From Bifidobacterium breve (GTDB taxonomy: Bacteria; Actinomycetota; Thermoleophilia; Solirubrobacterales; Solirubrobacteraceae): 64,000 nucleotides of DNA. The stretch covers positions 1-64,000 of the forward strand of contig CAMCUD010000005.1 of assembly GCA_945878865.1 (NCBI GenBank), written 5' to 3'. The translations under genes and the position numbers were made by a program. The notes beneath the pieces are model-generated. The model ran no database searches and had not been told where the DNA came from. It was given only the letters and a program-made list of their open reading frames with translations. Shown here piece after piece: positions 11,077 to 19,030 of the stretch (position 1 is its first letter; each line of letters begins with the position of its first letter).

Positions 11077-11803
11077 GCGTCCCGTCGGGATACGCGACGC
11101 TCGCGAGGGCGAGCCCGTGCGGCGGCGCCGTCACCCCGGCGGCGCTGCGCGGGGCGCCCGCGAGCAGGACGGTGAACTCCTCCAGCGTGCGCCGCCCCTG
11201 CGCGACGTCGAGCATCGTGCCGACGAGGACGCGGTTCATGTGGCGCATGAACGTGTCGGCGGTGATCCAGAACTCGAGCAGGTCGCCGTCGCGCCGCCAC
11301 TCCGCGCTGAAGACGTCGCGCTCGAAGCGGACGTGCTCGGTCTGCGTCGGGGTGAACGCGGTGAAGTCGTGGGTGCCGACCACGGCCGCGGCGCATGCGT
11401 GCAGGGCGTCTTCGTCCAGTCCGCGCGGGACCCAGACGGCGCGGTTGTGGGTCCAGACCGACCGCGCGCGTCGGGTGAGCAGGCGAAAGCAGTAAGTCCG
11501 CGACACCGCGTCGCGGCGCGCGTCGAATCCCGGCGCGGGCCGGCTGTCGAGCACCGCGATGTCGTCGGGCAGCAGCGCGTTGACGCGCAGCGGGTCGACC
11601 GCTTCGTGCGCGTACGAACAGACCTGGCCCCACGCGTGGACGCCGCGGTCCGTCCGGCCCGCGACCGTGACGGGCACCGACGCTTCGCGCAGCAGCGTCG
11701 CAAGCGCCCGTTCGAGCTCGCCCTGCACCGTACGCAGGCCGGGCTGGGCGGCCCACCCGTTGAAGTGCGTGCCGTCGTATTCCAGAAGGAGCCGCGAGTG
11801 CAT
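11057..11803 (-). CDS. truA: tRNA pseudouridine(38-40) synthase TruA
   Basis: 248 residues, normal for TruA. The catalytic Asp is Asp52 in AGRTDRGVHAWGQV, and the family motif FMRHMNRVLVGTMLDV follows near residue 190. It isomerises U38-U40 in the tRNA anticodon arm. In most actinobacteria truA follows rplQ directly. Here a plus-strand glycosylase gene separates them. The start codon is 29 bases from the divergent gene, so the mRNA probably has almost no leader. Confidence 0.95.
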   Translation of the reverse strand: MHSRLLLEYDGTHFNGWAAQPGLRTVQGELERALATLLREASVPVTVAGRTDRGVHAWGQVCSYAHEAVDPLRVNALLPDDIAVLDSRPAPGFDARRDAVSRTYCFRLLTRRARSVWTHNRAVWVPRGLDEDALHACAAAVVGTHDFTAFTPTQTEHVRFERDVFSAEWRRDGDLLEFWITADTFMRHMNRVLVGTMLDVAQGRRTLEEFTVLLAGAPRSAAGVTAPPHGLALASVAYPDGTLTASSR

Positions 11804-11832
11804 CGGGCCGAGAAGTCAACCATCATGCGGAC

Positions 11833-12696
11833 ATGCCCTTCCTCCTGACACCGCGGGGCGCCTTCTCCCTCGCCCAGGCGCGCGGGTTCCTCGACGCGTT
11901 CGGGCCATCGGGCCAGGAGGTCGGTGAGGATCCCGACGCGCTCATGCTCGCGGTGCCGGTCGACGGCGAAGACGCCGTGGCCGCGATCCGGGTGACGCAG
12001 GGCGACGACGGCCTGGTGGCCGGAGAGGTGATCGCCGTCGACGGCACCGCCGCCGACGAGGTGCTGCGCGGCCAGGTCGAGCGCATCCTGAGCCTCGACG
12101 TCGACGCAGCGCCGTTCGACGCGCTCGTGCGGACCGACCCGGTGCTCGCGGCGATCGCCGGGAGGCACGCCGGGCTGCGGCCGGTGCTGTTCAGCTCGCC
12201 GTACGAGGCGGCCGCGTGGTCGATCGTCAGTGCGCGCATCCGCATCGCGCAGGCCGTGGGGATCCGGCGGCGGATCGTCGAGGCCGCCGGCACGGTGGTC
12301 GGCGGCGCGCCCGCGTTCCCTCCACCGCAGCGCCTGGTCGAGGCCGCGCGTTCAGCCGGCGTTCCCGGGGTGAAACTGGAGCGCCTCGAGGCGGTGGTCG
12401 CGGCGGCGCTGGCCGGCGATCTCGACGTCGACGTGCTGCGCGGCGTGCCCCCGGAGGCGGCCGTCGAGCGCCTCCTGGCACTCCCCGGGATCGGCCCGTT
12501 CTACGCGGCGCTCATCCTGCTGCGCGGCGCCGGTGTGCCGGACGCGCCGGCGGAGGTCGACCCCGTCCGCGCGGCGGTCGCCCGGGCGTACGGGCGCCCG
12601 GAACTCGAGGGCCTGGCCGCCTACCGGGAGCTCGCCGACGGCTGGCGTCCGTGGCGGTCGTGGGTGGCGTTCCTCATCCGCGCCAGCGGCGCCTGA
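11833..12696 (+). CDS. DNA-3-methyladenine glycosylase II family (AlkA-like, HhH-GPD)
   Basis: 287 residues. An N-terminal TBP-like half (~1-105) precedes an HhH-GPD domain. The hairpin is LPGIGPFYAALILLRGAG, and the catalytic Asp follows in AEVDPVRAAVARAYG. SSPYEAAAWSIVSARI matches the start of the glycosylase domain in AlkA-type enzymes. It should excise alkylated purines. It stands between truA and rplQ on the opposite strand and so breaks a usually continuous cluster. Confidence 0.85.
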   Translation: MPFLLTPRGAFSLAQARGFLDAFGPSGQEVGEDPDALMLAVPVDGEDAVAAIRVTQGDDGLVAGEVIAVDGTAADEVLRGQVERILSLDVDAAPFDALVRTDPVLAAIAGRHAGLRPVLFSSPYEAAAWSIVSARIRIAQAVGIRRRIVEAAGTVVGGAPAFPPPQRLVEAARSAGVPGVKLERLEAVVAAALAGDLDVDVLRGVPPEAAVERLLALPGIGPFYAALILLRGAGVPDAPAEVDPVRAAVARAYGRPELEGLAAYRELADGWRPWRSWVAFLIRASGA

Positions 12697-12726
12697 CCGC
12701 CGCCCCGCCCTCCGGGCCGAACGTCA

Positions 12727-12826
12727 TTCCTGCGGGGCCAGAGCCCCGCACGACGTACGCTCGGCCGGTGCGCCGGATCGAGCGGTGTTCCTGCGGGGTC
12801 AGAGCCCCGCACGACGTACGCTCGGC
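12727..12826. repeat. Two 39-bp direct repeats, each containing a stem-loop
   Basis: Copies at 12727-12765 and 12788-12826 differ at one base and are offset by 61 bp. Each contains the stem TGCGGGG/CCCCGCA around a YCAGAG loop, followed by CGACGTACGCTCGGC. They lie in a convergent gap, downstream of the AlkA-like gene on the plus strand. An interspersed extragenic repeat or a doubled terminator is likely. Confidence 0.75.
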
Positions 12827-12847
12827 GCCGGGGAGGGGACAGAACGA

Positions 12848-12875
12848 CGACGGCCGCCCCAAGGGACGGCCGTCG
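12848..12875 (-). terminator. Terminator hairpin downstream of rplQ
   Basis: A perfect 9-bp stem (12848-12856 with 12867-12875) with a partly paired 10-nt loop. On the minus strand the stem is followed by TCGTTCTGTCCCCTC, a weak U-containing tail. It probably ends the alpha-operon transcript. Confidence 0.6.
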
Positions 12876-12890
12876 GAAGACCATGACGCC

Positions 12891-12952
12891 GGAAGAAGGG
12901 AGCGCCAGCGAGCTTCTTCCAATGTGATTCGAGGGCTCTGCCCGAGAATCAC
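12891..12952 (-). other. Two further stem-loops between rplQ and its terminator
   Basis: 12891-12898 pairs with 12913-12920 (8 bp). 12924-12930 pairs with 12946-12952 (7 bp), enclosing a second GGGC/GCCC stem and overlapping the rplQ stop codon. They precede the 12848-12875 terminator on the transcript and may protect the 3' end. Confidence 0.5.
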
Positions 12953-13302
12953 ACGAGTTCGATGTACACCATCTCCGTCGCGTCGCTGCGGCGCGGGCCG
13001 AGCTTCAGGATCCGCGTGTAGCCGCCGGGACGCTCCTGGTACCGCGGGGCGATCTCGTCAAACAGCTTGTGCACGGCGAACTTGTCCTGGCCGAGCGCCG
13101 AGAGCGCCTGGCGACGTGCGTGCAGGTCACCGCGCTTGGCGAGCGTGATGAGCTTCTCGACCTCGGGCTTGACGGCCTTGGCCTTCGCCTCGCTGGTCTG
13201 GATGCGCTCGTGCTCGATGACCTCCTTGCAGAGGTTGCGCAGGAGCGCCTTGCGGTGCGCGCTGTCGCGGCTGAGCTTGTGACGGGTCTTCTGGTGGCGC
13301 AT
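12949..13302 (-). CDS. rplQ: 50S ribosomal protein L17
   Basis: 117 residues, starting [20 protein letters not shown], the conserved bL17 N-terminus, and including [19 protein letters not shown]. It binds 23S rRNA near the exit tunnel. It is the last gene of the alpha cluster, 5 bases after the rpoA stop. Its own stop codon is inside a stem-loop. Confidence 0.97.
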   Translation of the reverse strand: MRHQKTRHKLSRDSAHRKALLRNLCKEVIEHERIQTSEAKAKAVKPEVEKLITLAKRGDLHARRQALSALGQDKFAVHKLFDEIAPRYQERPGGYTRILKLGPRRSDATEMVYIELV

Positions 13303-13307
13303 CGGTT

Positions 13308-14288
13308 CTAATCGTCTCGCAGGTTCAGGCCGCGGGCGTGGAGCGTCTCGATGACCTCGTCGATCGACTTCTTGCCGAAGTTCGGGATCGCGTTGAGCTC
13401 GCCCTCGGACTTGCTGATGAGGTCGCCCACGGTCTGGATGCCCGCCCGCTTGAGGCAGTTGTAGGAGCGCACGCCGAGCTCGAGCTCCTCGATGAGGATG
13501 TCGTGCATGGGGCCGGCGGCCCCCGGGCCGGCGGCACCGCCGACGGCGGCCGCGCCGTTCGCACCCTCGAGGGCGCCCGCCGGGCCAGCGCGGAGCTCCT
13601 CGATGCGGTCGGCGTCGGTAAAGATCGCCAGCTGCTGGATGAGGATCTCCGCCGCCTCGCGCAGCGCGCTCTGCGGGTCGATCGACGAGTCCGTCTCGAT
13701 GTCGAGCGTGAGCTTGTCGAAGTCCGTCTTCTGACCGACGCGAGCCTGCTCGACCGCGTAGGCGACGCGCTTGACCGGCGAGAAGATCGAGTCGATCGGG
13801 ATGACGCCGATCGGCTGGTCCGGCGACTTGTTCTCCTCCGCCGGGCGGTAGCCGCGGCCGCGCCCGATCGTCAGGTAGAGCTCGAGCTTCGTCTTCTTCT
13901 CGAGCGTCGCGATGTGGACGTCGGGGTTGAGGATCTCGACGCCGGCCGGCAGGTCGATGTCCTTCGCGGTGATCTCACCCGGGCCCGTGACGACCAGCGG
14001 CGCCTCGATCTCCGTGGCGTCGGAGTGCATCCGGCAGACGATGCCCTTGAGGTTCAGGACGATGTCCGTGACGTCCTCGGTGACGCCCTTGATCGTCGAG
14101 AACTCGTGCGCGACCCCCTCGATCCGGACGCTCGTCACCGCCGCACCCGCCAGCGAGGAGAGCAGCACGCGGCGCAGGGAGTTCCCGAACGTGTAGCCGA
14201 AGCCACGGTCGAGGGGCTCGATGACGAACGAGCCACGGTTCTCCTCGACGGTTTCGCTGGTGATCCGGGGGATCTGGAAGTCGAGCAT
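13308..14288 (-). CDS. rpoA: DNA-directed RNA polymerase alpha subunit
   Basis: 326 residues from the ATG at 14288 (a TTG codon lies directly before it). The N-terminal dimerisation domain contains [21 protein letters not shown] Gly/Ala-rich linker of ~25 residues ([15 protein letters not shown]) leads to the C-terminal HhH domain ([19 protein letters not shown]), which contacts UP elements and activators. It lies between rpsD and rplQ in the standard order. AGGACC upstream serves as the ribosome binding site. Confidence 0.97.
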   Translation of the reverse strand: MLDFQIPRITSETVEENRGSFVIEPLDRGFGYTFGNSLRRVLLSSLAGAAVTSVRIEGVAHEFSTIKGVTEDVTDIVLNLKGIVCRMHSDATEIEAPLVVTGPGEITAKDIDLPAGVEILNPDVHIATLEKKTKLELYLTIGRGRGYRPAEENKSPDQPIGVIPIDSIFSPVKRVAYAVEQARVGQKTDFDKLTLDIETDSSIDPQSALREAAEILIQQLAIFTDADRIEELRAGPAGALEGANGAAAVGGAAGPGAAGPMHDILIEELELGVRSYNCLKRAGIQTVGDLISKSEGELNAIPNFGKKSIDEVIETLHARGLNLRDD

Positions 14289-14369
14289 CAAAGGTCCTGG
14301 TTTCGTGGGGTTCGGAGGCGCTCTGGCGCGGTGGGCGGCCGCGCCGGCGCTTGGGGGGAAGCGGCGGGA

Positions 14370-14990
14370 CTACTTGGAGTACAGCTCGACGATGAGCTGC
14401 TCCTGCACCGGCGCGGCGATCTCGCGGCGATCCGGCTTGCGCAGCACCTTGGCGGTGAGCGCGTCATGGTCGGCCTGCAGCCAGGCCGGGACCTGCGCGG
14501 TGAGCTCGGTCGCGTCGCGGATGATCGGCTCGGCCGGCGTGTTCGCCTTCACCGAGATGATGTCGCCCTCGCGGACCTGGTAGCTCGGGATGTCCACGCG
14601 GCGGCCGTTGACCTGCCAGTGACCGTGGCGGATCAGCTGCCGGGCCTGGCGGCGCGACGAGGCGAAGCCGAGGCGGACAAGGACGTTGTCCAGCCGGGAC
14701 TCGAGCAGCGCGAGGAGGTTCTCACCCGTGATGCCGTCCTGGCGCGACGCCTTGTCGTAGTAGATGCGGAACTGCTTCTCCAGCACGCCGTAGTAGCGGC
14801 GGGCCTTCTGCTTCTCGCGCAGCTGCACGCGGTACTCGCTCTGCTTCTGACGGCCGCGGCCATGATCGCCAGGCGGGTACGCGCGGCGCTCGACGCCGCA
14901 CTTGTCGGTGAGGCAACGCTCGCCCTTGAGGAAGAGCTTCTGCCCTTCGCGGCGGCACTGCTTGCACTGGGCACCGGTATCTCGAGCCAT
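14370..14990 (-). CDS. rpsD: 30S ribosomal protein S4 (zinc-binding form)
   Basis: 206 residues. The N-terminus keeps four Cys (CKQC...ERCLTDKC), the zinc 'C+' form of uS4. The S4 RNA-binding domain follows ([22 protein letters not shown]). It nucleates 16S assembly, and in many bacteria S4 represses the alpha operon. It ends with ELYSK, the normal C-terminus. Confidence 0.97.
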   Translation of the reverse strand: MARDTGAQCKQCRREGQKLFLKGERCLTDKCGVERRAYPPGDHGRGRQKQSEYRVQLREKQKARRYYGVLEKQFRIYYDKASRQDGITGENLLALLESRLDNVLVRLGFASSRRQARQLIRHGHWQVNGRRVDIPSYQVREGDIISVKANTPAEPIIRDATELTAQVPAWLQADHDALTAKVLRKPDRREIAAPVQEQLIVELYSK

Positions 14991-15000
14991 CGTCGGGACC

Positions 15001-15396
15001 TCAGACGCGGCGCCGCTTGCGGGGGCGGCAGCCGTTGTGGGCTTGCGGGGTGACGTCCTTCACGCTCGTGACCTCGAGGCCAGCAGCCTGGAGCGAGCGG
15101 ATCGCCGTCTCACGGCCCGAGCCGGGGCCCTTGACGAAGACGTCGACCTTCTGGAGGCCCTGCTCGATGCCCTTGCGGGCGGCGGCGTCAGCCGTGACCT
15201 GGGCGGCGAAGGGCGTGGACTTGCGCGAGCCCTTGAAACCGGCGCCGCCGGCGGACTCCCACGCGATGACGTTCCCCTCGCGGTCGGTCAGCGAGACGAT
15301 CGTGTTGTTGAAGCTGGTCTTGATGTGGGCCTGGCCGACAGGGATGTTCTTCTTCGGCTTGCGGCGGCCGCGCGACGGGCGCTTGGGAGCGGGCAT
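15001..15396 (-). CDS. rpsK: 30S ribosomal protein S11
   Basis: 131 residues with the uS11 core ([20 protein letters not shown]) and the C-terminal [18 protein letters not shown]. It belongs to the platform of the 30S subunit near the E site. It lies 10 bases before rpsD and 16 bases after rpsM in the usual order. Confidence 0.97.
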   Translation of the reverse strand: MPAPKRPSRGRRKPKKNIPVGQAHIKTSFNNTIVSLTDREGNVIAWESAGGAGFKGSRKSTPFAAQVTADAAARKGIEQGLQKVDVFVKGPGSGRETAIRSLQAAGLEVTSVKDVTPQAHNGCRPRKRRRV

Positions 15397-15412
15397 CTAG
15401 GTTCTCGGTTCC

Positions 15413-15793
15413 TTACTTCTTTCCGGCCTTCTTCTTGCCCGCGACGGACATGCGCTTGGGCCCCTTGCGCGTGCGAGCGTTGTTCTTCGTGTTCTGCCCG
15501 CGGACCGGGAGGCCACGGCGGTGACGGAGACCGCGGTAGCTGCCGATCTCCATGAGGCGCTTGATGTTCTGCGACCGCTCGCGGCGCAGGTCACCCTCGA
15601 CCGTGAGCTCGTCGACGGCGTCGCGCAGCTTCGCGACCTCCTCCTCGGTGAGGTCGCGGACCTTGCGATCCGGCTCGACCCCGGTCTTGGCCAGGATCTC
15701 GTTCGCGGTCGGGCGACCGATGCCGTAGATGTACGTCAGCCCGATCTCGGCGCGCTTGTTCAGCGGAATGTTGATGCCGGCGATACGTGCCAT
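15413..15793 (-). CDS. rpsM: 30S ribosomal protein S13
   Basis: 126 residues. It starts [20 protein letters not shown] and contains [19 protein letters not shown], the uS13 C-terminal motif that reaches the decoding centre. The tail is Lys-rich ([11 protein letters not shown]). It follows rpmJ by 4 bases. Confidence 0.97.
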   Translation of the reverse strand: MARIAGINIPLNKRAEIGLTYIYGIGRPTANEILAKTGVEPDRKVRDLTEEEVAKLRDAVDELTVEGDLRRERSQNIKRLMEIGSYRGLRHRRGLPVRGQNTKNNARTRKGPKRMSVAGKKKAGKK

Positions 15794-15797
15794 GGCG

Positions 15798-15911
15798 CTA
15801 CCCCTGCCGCTGCTTGTGCCGGGGATTGCTGCAGATGACCAGCACCGCGCCGTGGCGGCGGATGATCTTGCACTTCTCGCACATCGGCTTGACCGACGGT
15901 CGTACCTTCAT
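15798..15911 (-). CDS. rpmJ: 50S ribosomal protein L36 (zinc-binding form)
   Basis: 37 residues, [19 protein letters not shown] and onward, with the zinc ligands C-x2-C-x12-C-x4-H complete (CEKC, C of LVICS, H of PRHK). It is the normal bL36 length. GAAAGG precedes the ATG by a few bases. It is the first gene of the alpha cluster here. The usual upstream neighbour infA is absent, and the next gene upstream is on the other strand. Confidence 0.96.
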   Translation of the reverse strand: MKVRPSVKPMCEKCKIIRRHGAVLVICSNPRHKQRQG

Positions 15912-15977
15912 GGGGCCTTTCGGAGAGGAGAGGAAGAGCGCGCGCAGGACAAGGGTCCGCGACAAGCGCGACGAAGG

Positions 15978-15986
15978 AGCTTAGCA
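15978..15986 (-). promoter_or_regulatory. Candidate extended -10 promoter of the rpmJ-rplQ unit
   Basis: The minus strand reads TGCTAAGCT, an extended -10 (TGn plus hexamer). It lies ~70 bases before the rpmJ ATG. No clear -35 is seen. The same TGCTAnnnT form appears before fusA, rpsL and rpoB. With the plus-strand gene inserted upstream, this unit needs its own promoter. Confidence 0.45.
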
Positions 15987-16030
15987 CGGTCCGAACGCGG
16001 ACCCATTCAGGACTTAAACATCTGTCGAGG

Positions 16031-16058
16031 GATCAAGTGATCGGCTTCAGAAGCCGAT
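16031..16058 (+). promoter_or_regulatory. Two overlapping palindromes directly before a start codon
   Basis: 16031-16042 is GATCA-AG-TGATC. 16040-16058 is a palindrome with 9-bp arms (ATCGGCTTC/GAAGCCGAT) around a single base. The second ends at the base before the ATG at 16059. They look like operator sites of a dimeric repressor that would block translation or transcription start. The regulator is unknown. Confidence 0.45.
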
Positions 16059-17480
16059 ATGTATGAAGCCAGTATGTCGCTGCCGAGCCACATCACGGCT
16101 CCCCTCATCGGCTGCGTGACCACCTGCGGCGCAGTGTTCGCCATGGGCTCCCTCGTGGGCCCGCTGCTCCAGGGGCCCGAGCCGACAGGGAGAAGCCTCA
16201 CCGACGGGGCCTCCACGGTCACCCTTTCACCCGCGCTGCGCGCGCGCGATGAGCTGACGCTGGCCGGGGCGGCGACCGGCGACACGCGCCGCGCGCTGAC
16301 GCGCTCCCTGCTGACCGGCAGCAGCCCGGCGGCCGCACTGCCGCAGCCCGGTTCCACGGTGACACTGCCCGCCGCGGCCCTGCCGGGCACCACGTCGCAG
16401 TCCGGTGAGGCGAACGCCATCGGCACGCCGGAGCAGGAGAGCGCCACCGGCGGCGACAACGCCGGCCTCTCCGGCGGGCTGCCCGCGGAGAGCTCCGCAC
16501 GCCCGAACGACCCCGCCACGGGCCCCGCGCTTTCGGCCCCGGGCACGACGGTGGTCGACCTGCCCGCGGGCACGGTCACCCCGCCCGCCGACGCCGGGCC
16601 CAAGCGCTTCACCCTGCGCGTCGTCGGCCTCGAGCGCACCGACGACCAGGTCCGCGTCAAGGTCGCGATCGCGTCAGGCGGCGACGCGCCCGCCTCGACG
16701 ATGACCATCGCGCTGAAGCCCTCGGCGCTCACCCCCGTCGACGGGCAGGCCGTGAAGGTCTCGCTCGACGTCGTCACCGGCGACACCGTCGACGACACGA
16801 AGCTGCGCGTGCGCGTCACGCTCGTCGAGGACACCACCGGCGGCGAGCCCGTCGCGACCGAGGGCGGAGACAGCGGCACGAGCAACGTCGTGGACATCGC
16901 CGTGCCGGTCGCGCCCGCCGAGACCCCCGATCCGGGCGAGGAGCCGGCACCCCCGGCAGACCCCGCCGGCGGCGAGCTGCTCATCACCCTCGGCTCCGAG
17001 ACGTCGTCCGAGGGCACGGCCGCAACCCCGGAGGTCTCGGTCGGCGTCAGCGTGACGCCCGACCCGCCGGCGCCTCCGCCGACCGACCCGCCGACGGTCG
17101 CGCCCACGCCGGACCCGCCCGCCGCAACGGACACCCCCGCCCCGTCCCCGGATCCGCAGGACAGCTCCACGGCATCGGAGCCCGTCGAGGCCCAGACCGG
17201 GCCCGTCGTGGAGTCGACCACCCCGTCGGAGGCGACGAGCACGACCGCCGCGCCCACGGAGCCCGTGCAGGAGCCGGCTCCCGCGCCCGCCCCGGCCACG
17301 CCCGCCCCTGAGCCGACCCCCGAGGTCGCGCCGGCCCCCGCGCCCGCTGAGGCGCCCGCTCCGGCGCCCGAGCCCGCGCAGGAGCCCACACCGGCTCCGG
17401 TCGAGCCCGCGCCGTCGCCGGCGCCCGCCGAGCCGACCGGCACCGAGCCGGCGGCTGCGCCGCCCGTCCCCACGCCGTAG
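16059..17480 (+). CDS. Pro/Ala/Glu-rich putative cell-surface protein inserted in the ribosomal cluster
   Basis: 473 residues; an alternative start at 16074 would remove five. A hydrophobic segment (~12-36, IGCVTTCGAVFAMGSLVGPLL) may anchor it. The middle (~180-285) is folded-looking beta sequence (KRFTLRVVGLERTDDQVRVKV, then VKVSLDVVTGD). From ~290 to the end it is an acidic Pro/Ala/Glu/Thr low-complexity tail with PAPAP and PEPA runs, resembling wall-spanning stalks. The antisense frame is open for 488 codons but is only Gly/Ala/Ser repeats. It lies between rpmJ and map, where infA would normally be. No family was recognised. Confidence 0.7.
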   Translation: MYEASMSLPSHITAPLIGCVTTCGAVFAMGSLVGPLLQGPEPTGRSLTDGASTVTLSPALRARDELTLAGAATGDTRRALTRSLLTGSSPAAALPQPGSTVTLPAAALPGTTSQSGEANAIGTPEQESATGGDNAGLSGGLPAESSARPNDPATGPALSAPGTTVVDLPAGTVTPPADAGPKRFTLRVVGLERTDDQVRVKVAIASGGDAPASTMTIALKPSALTPVDGQAVKVSLDVVTGDTVDDTKLRVRVTLVEDTTGGEPVATEGGDSGTSNVVDIAVPVAPAETPDPGEEPAPPADPAGGELLITLGSETSSEGTAATPEVSVGVSVTPDPPAPPPTDPPTVAPTPDPPAATDTPAPSPDPQDSSTASEPVEAQTGPVVESTTPSEATSTTAAPTEPVQEPAPAPAPATPAPEPTPEVAPAPAPAEAPAPAPEPAQEPTPAPVEPAPSPAPAEPTGTEPAAAPPVPTP

Positions 17481-17495
17481 CGGCGGGTCGCGCGC

Positions 17496-18257
17496 TCAGT
17501 CCTCGAGCTCGTACCAGGGCGTGAGGACCCTGGGACCGTCGGCCGTCACGGCCACGGTGAACTCGAAATGCGCGGCCAGCGACCCGTCCTGCGAGTAGAT
17601 CGCCCAGTGGTCGTCGCCCATGCGCACCTGATGGCGCCCGGCGGTGACCATCGGCTCGATCGCGAGGACCATCCCCTCCTCGAGAACCGGCCCCTTGCCG
17701 GGCTCCCCGTAGTTGGGGATCTGCGGGTCCTCGTGCATCTCGCGGCCGATGCCGTGCCCGACGAGCGAGCGCACGATCGACAGGCCCTCGGCCTCCACGC
17801 ACGTCTGCACGGCGTTGGAGACGTCGCCGAGGCGATTGCCCGACCGCACCTGCTCGACGGCCTTGAAGAGCGATGCGCGCGTGACGTCGAGCAGCTTCTG
17901 CGCGACGGGCGTGATCGGGCCCACGGGATACGTCTTGGCCGCATCGGCGACCCAGCCGTCCAGGACGACGCCGCAGTCCACGGAGATGATGTCGCCGCGC
18001 TCGAGCGCGTACGGACCCGGGATGCCGTGGACGACCATGGAGTTCGGCGACGTGCACAGCGAGCCGGGGAAGCCCCGGTAGCCCTTGAACGCCGGGGTGG
18101 CGCCCTGCGAGCGGATGAACTTCTCTGCCGCCTCGTCGAGCTGCTCGGTGGTGACGCCCGGCCGGATCTTCGACTCGATGAGCTTGAGACAGCGGATGAG
18201 GATGTCCCCCGCCGCCGCCATCTTGTCGATCTCCTCGGGGGACTTCTTGACGATCAC
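17496..18257 (-). CDS. map: Methionine aminopeptidase, type I
   Basis: 253 residues from a GTG ([20 protein letters not shown]) that overlaps the adk stop by 4 bases. All five metal ligands of the pita-bread fold are visible: Asp in SVDCG, Asp in VADAAKT, His in VGHGIG, Glu in LAIEPM and Glu in FEFTVAV. It removes the initiator Met from nascent proteins. Its 3' end is 15 bases from the convergent plus-strand gene. Confidence 0.96.
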   Translation of the reverse strand: MIVKKSPEEIDKMAAAGDILIRCLKLIESKIRPGVTTEQLDEAAEKFIRSQGATPAFKGYRGFPGSLCTSPNSMVVHGIPGPYALERGDIISVDCGVVLDGWVADAAKTYPVGPITPVAQKLLDVTRASLFKAVEQVRSGNRLGDVSNAVQTCVEAEGLSIVRSLVGHGIGREMHEDPQIPNYGEPGKGPVLEEGMVLAIEPMVTAGRHQVRMGDDHWAIYSQDGSLAAHFEFTVAVTADGPRVLTPWYELED

Positions 18258-18928
18258 AGCTCGTCTTCGAGACGCAGCGTCGCGACGGTGGCGCGGATGT
18301 GGTCGTGCACCTCGGTCGGGTTGCGCGTCCCGTCGAACCGGCGCAGCAGGTCCCGCTCCTCGTAGTAGTCGACGAGCGGCTCGGTCTGCTCGTGGTACAC
18401 GTCGAGACGGTTCTTGATGGTCTCCGGCTTGTCGTCGTCGCGCTGGATGAGCCGCGAGCCGTCGACGTCGCACCGGTCCTCGTGCTTGGGCGGGTCGAAC
18501 TCGACGTGGTAGACCCGGCCGGTCTTCACGCTCACGCGGCGACCGGACAGGCGGCGGATGACCTCCTCGTCCGGGACGTCGATCAGCAGCACGGCCGTCA
18601 GCGCGCGGTCGAGCTCGGACAGCGCCTTGTCCAGCGCCTCGGCCTGCGGAATGGTCCGCGGGAACCCGTCGAGCAGGAACCCGTCGCGCGCGTCGTCGCC
18701 CTGGATCGACTCGAGGATCACCCCGATGATGAGATCGTCGGGCACGAGCTCGCCGCGATCCATGATGTCCTTGGCCTGCTTGCCGAGCTCCGTGCCCTCC
18801 GCGACCGCGGCGCGCAGCATGTTGCCCGTCGAGAAGTACGGCAGGTTGAAGTCTTCGGTCAGGCGCTCTGCCTGGGTGCCTTTGCCGGCGCCCGGCGGGC
18901 CGAGGAGGATGAGGTTGAGTTCAGACAC
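18254..18928 (-). CDS. adk: Adenylate kinase (long-lid type, no zinc)
   Basis: 224 residues from the GTG at 18928 ([19 protein letters not shown]), chosen because the P-loop then sits at the normal distance from the N-terminus. The NMP site (STGNMLR), DGFPRT and the catalytic Arg residues are present. The lid is the long form ([19 protein letters not shown]...) but lacks the four zinc Cys. It interconverts AMP, ADP and ATP. It sits in the standard secY-adk-map order. Confidence 0.96.
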   Translation of the reverse strand: MSELNLILLGPPGAGKGTQAERLTEDFNLPYFSTGNMLRAAVAEGTELGKQAKDIMDRGELVPDDLIIGVILESIQGDDARDGFLLDGFPRTIPQAEALDKALSELDRALTAVLLIDVPDEEVIRRLSGRRVSVKTGRVYHVEFDPPKHEDRCDVDGSRLIQRDDDKPETIKNRLDVYHEQTEPLVDYYEERDLLRRFDGTRNPTEVHDHIRATVATLRLEDEL

Positions 18929-19030
18929 GGATGTGAGGGTGCGACCTGGGGTCGCGGCCTCTTGACGGTGGAATCGGCCGGACATTAGACCAGGGAGCGT
19001 TGCAGGTGCGTGGCGGGTGTGCCACCTGGG

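Noticed and set aside
13338-15053. 571-codon plus-strand frame antisense to rpoA and rpsD
   Set aside because: Antisense shadow of two certain genes.
16007-17473. 488-codon minus-strand open frame opposite the surface gene
   Set aside because: It is Gly/Ala/Ser/Val repeats produced by reading a Pro/Ala-rich gene in reverse, and would run into the rpmJ leader. The plus strand has a hydrophobic N-terminus and folded-looking middle.
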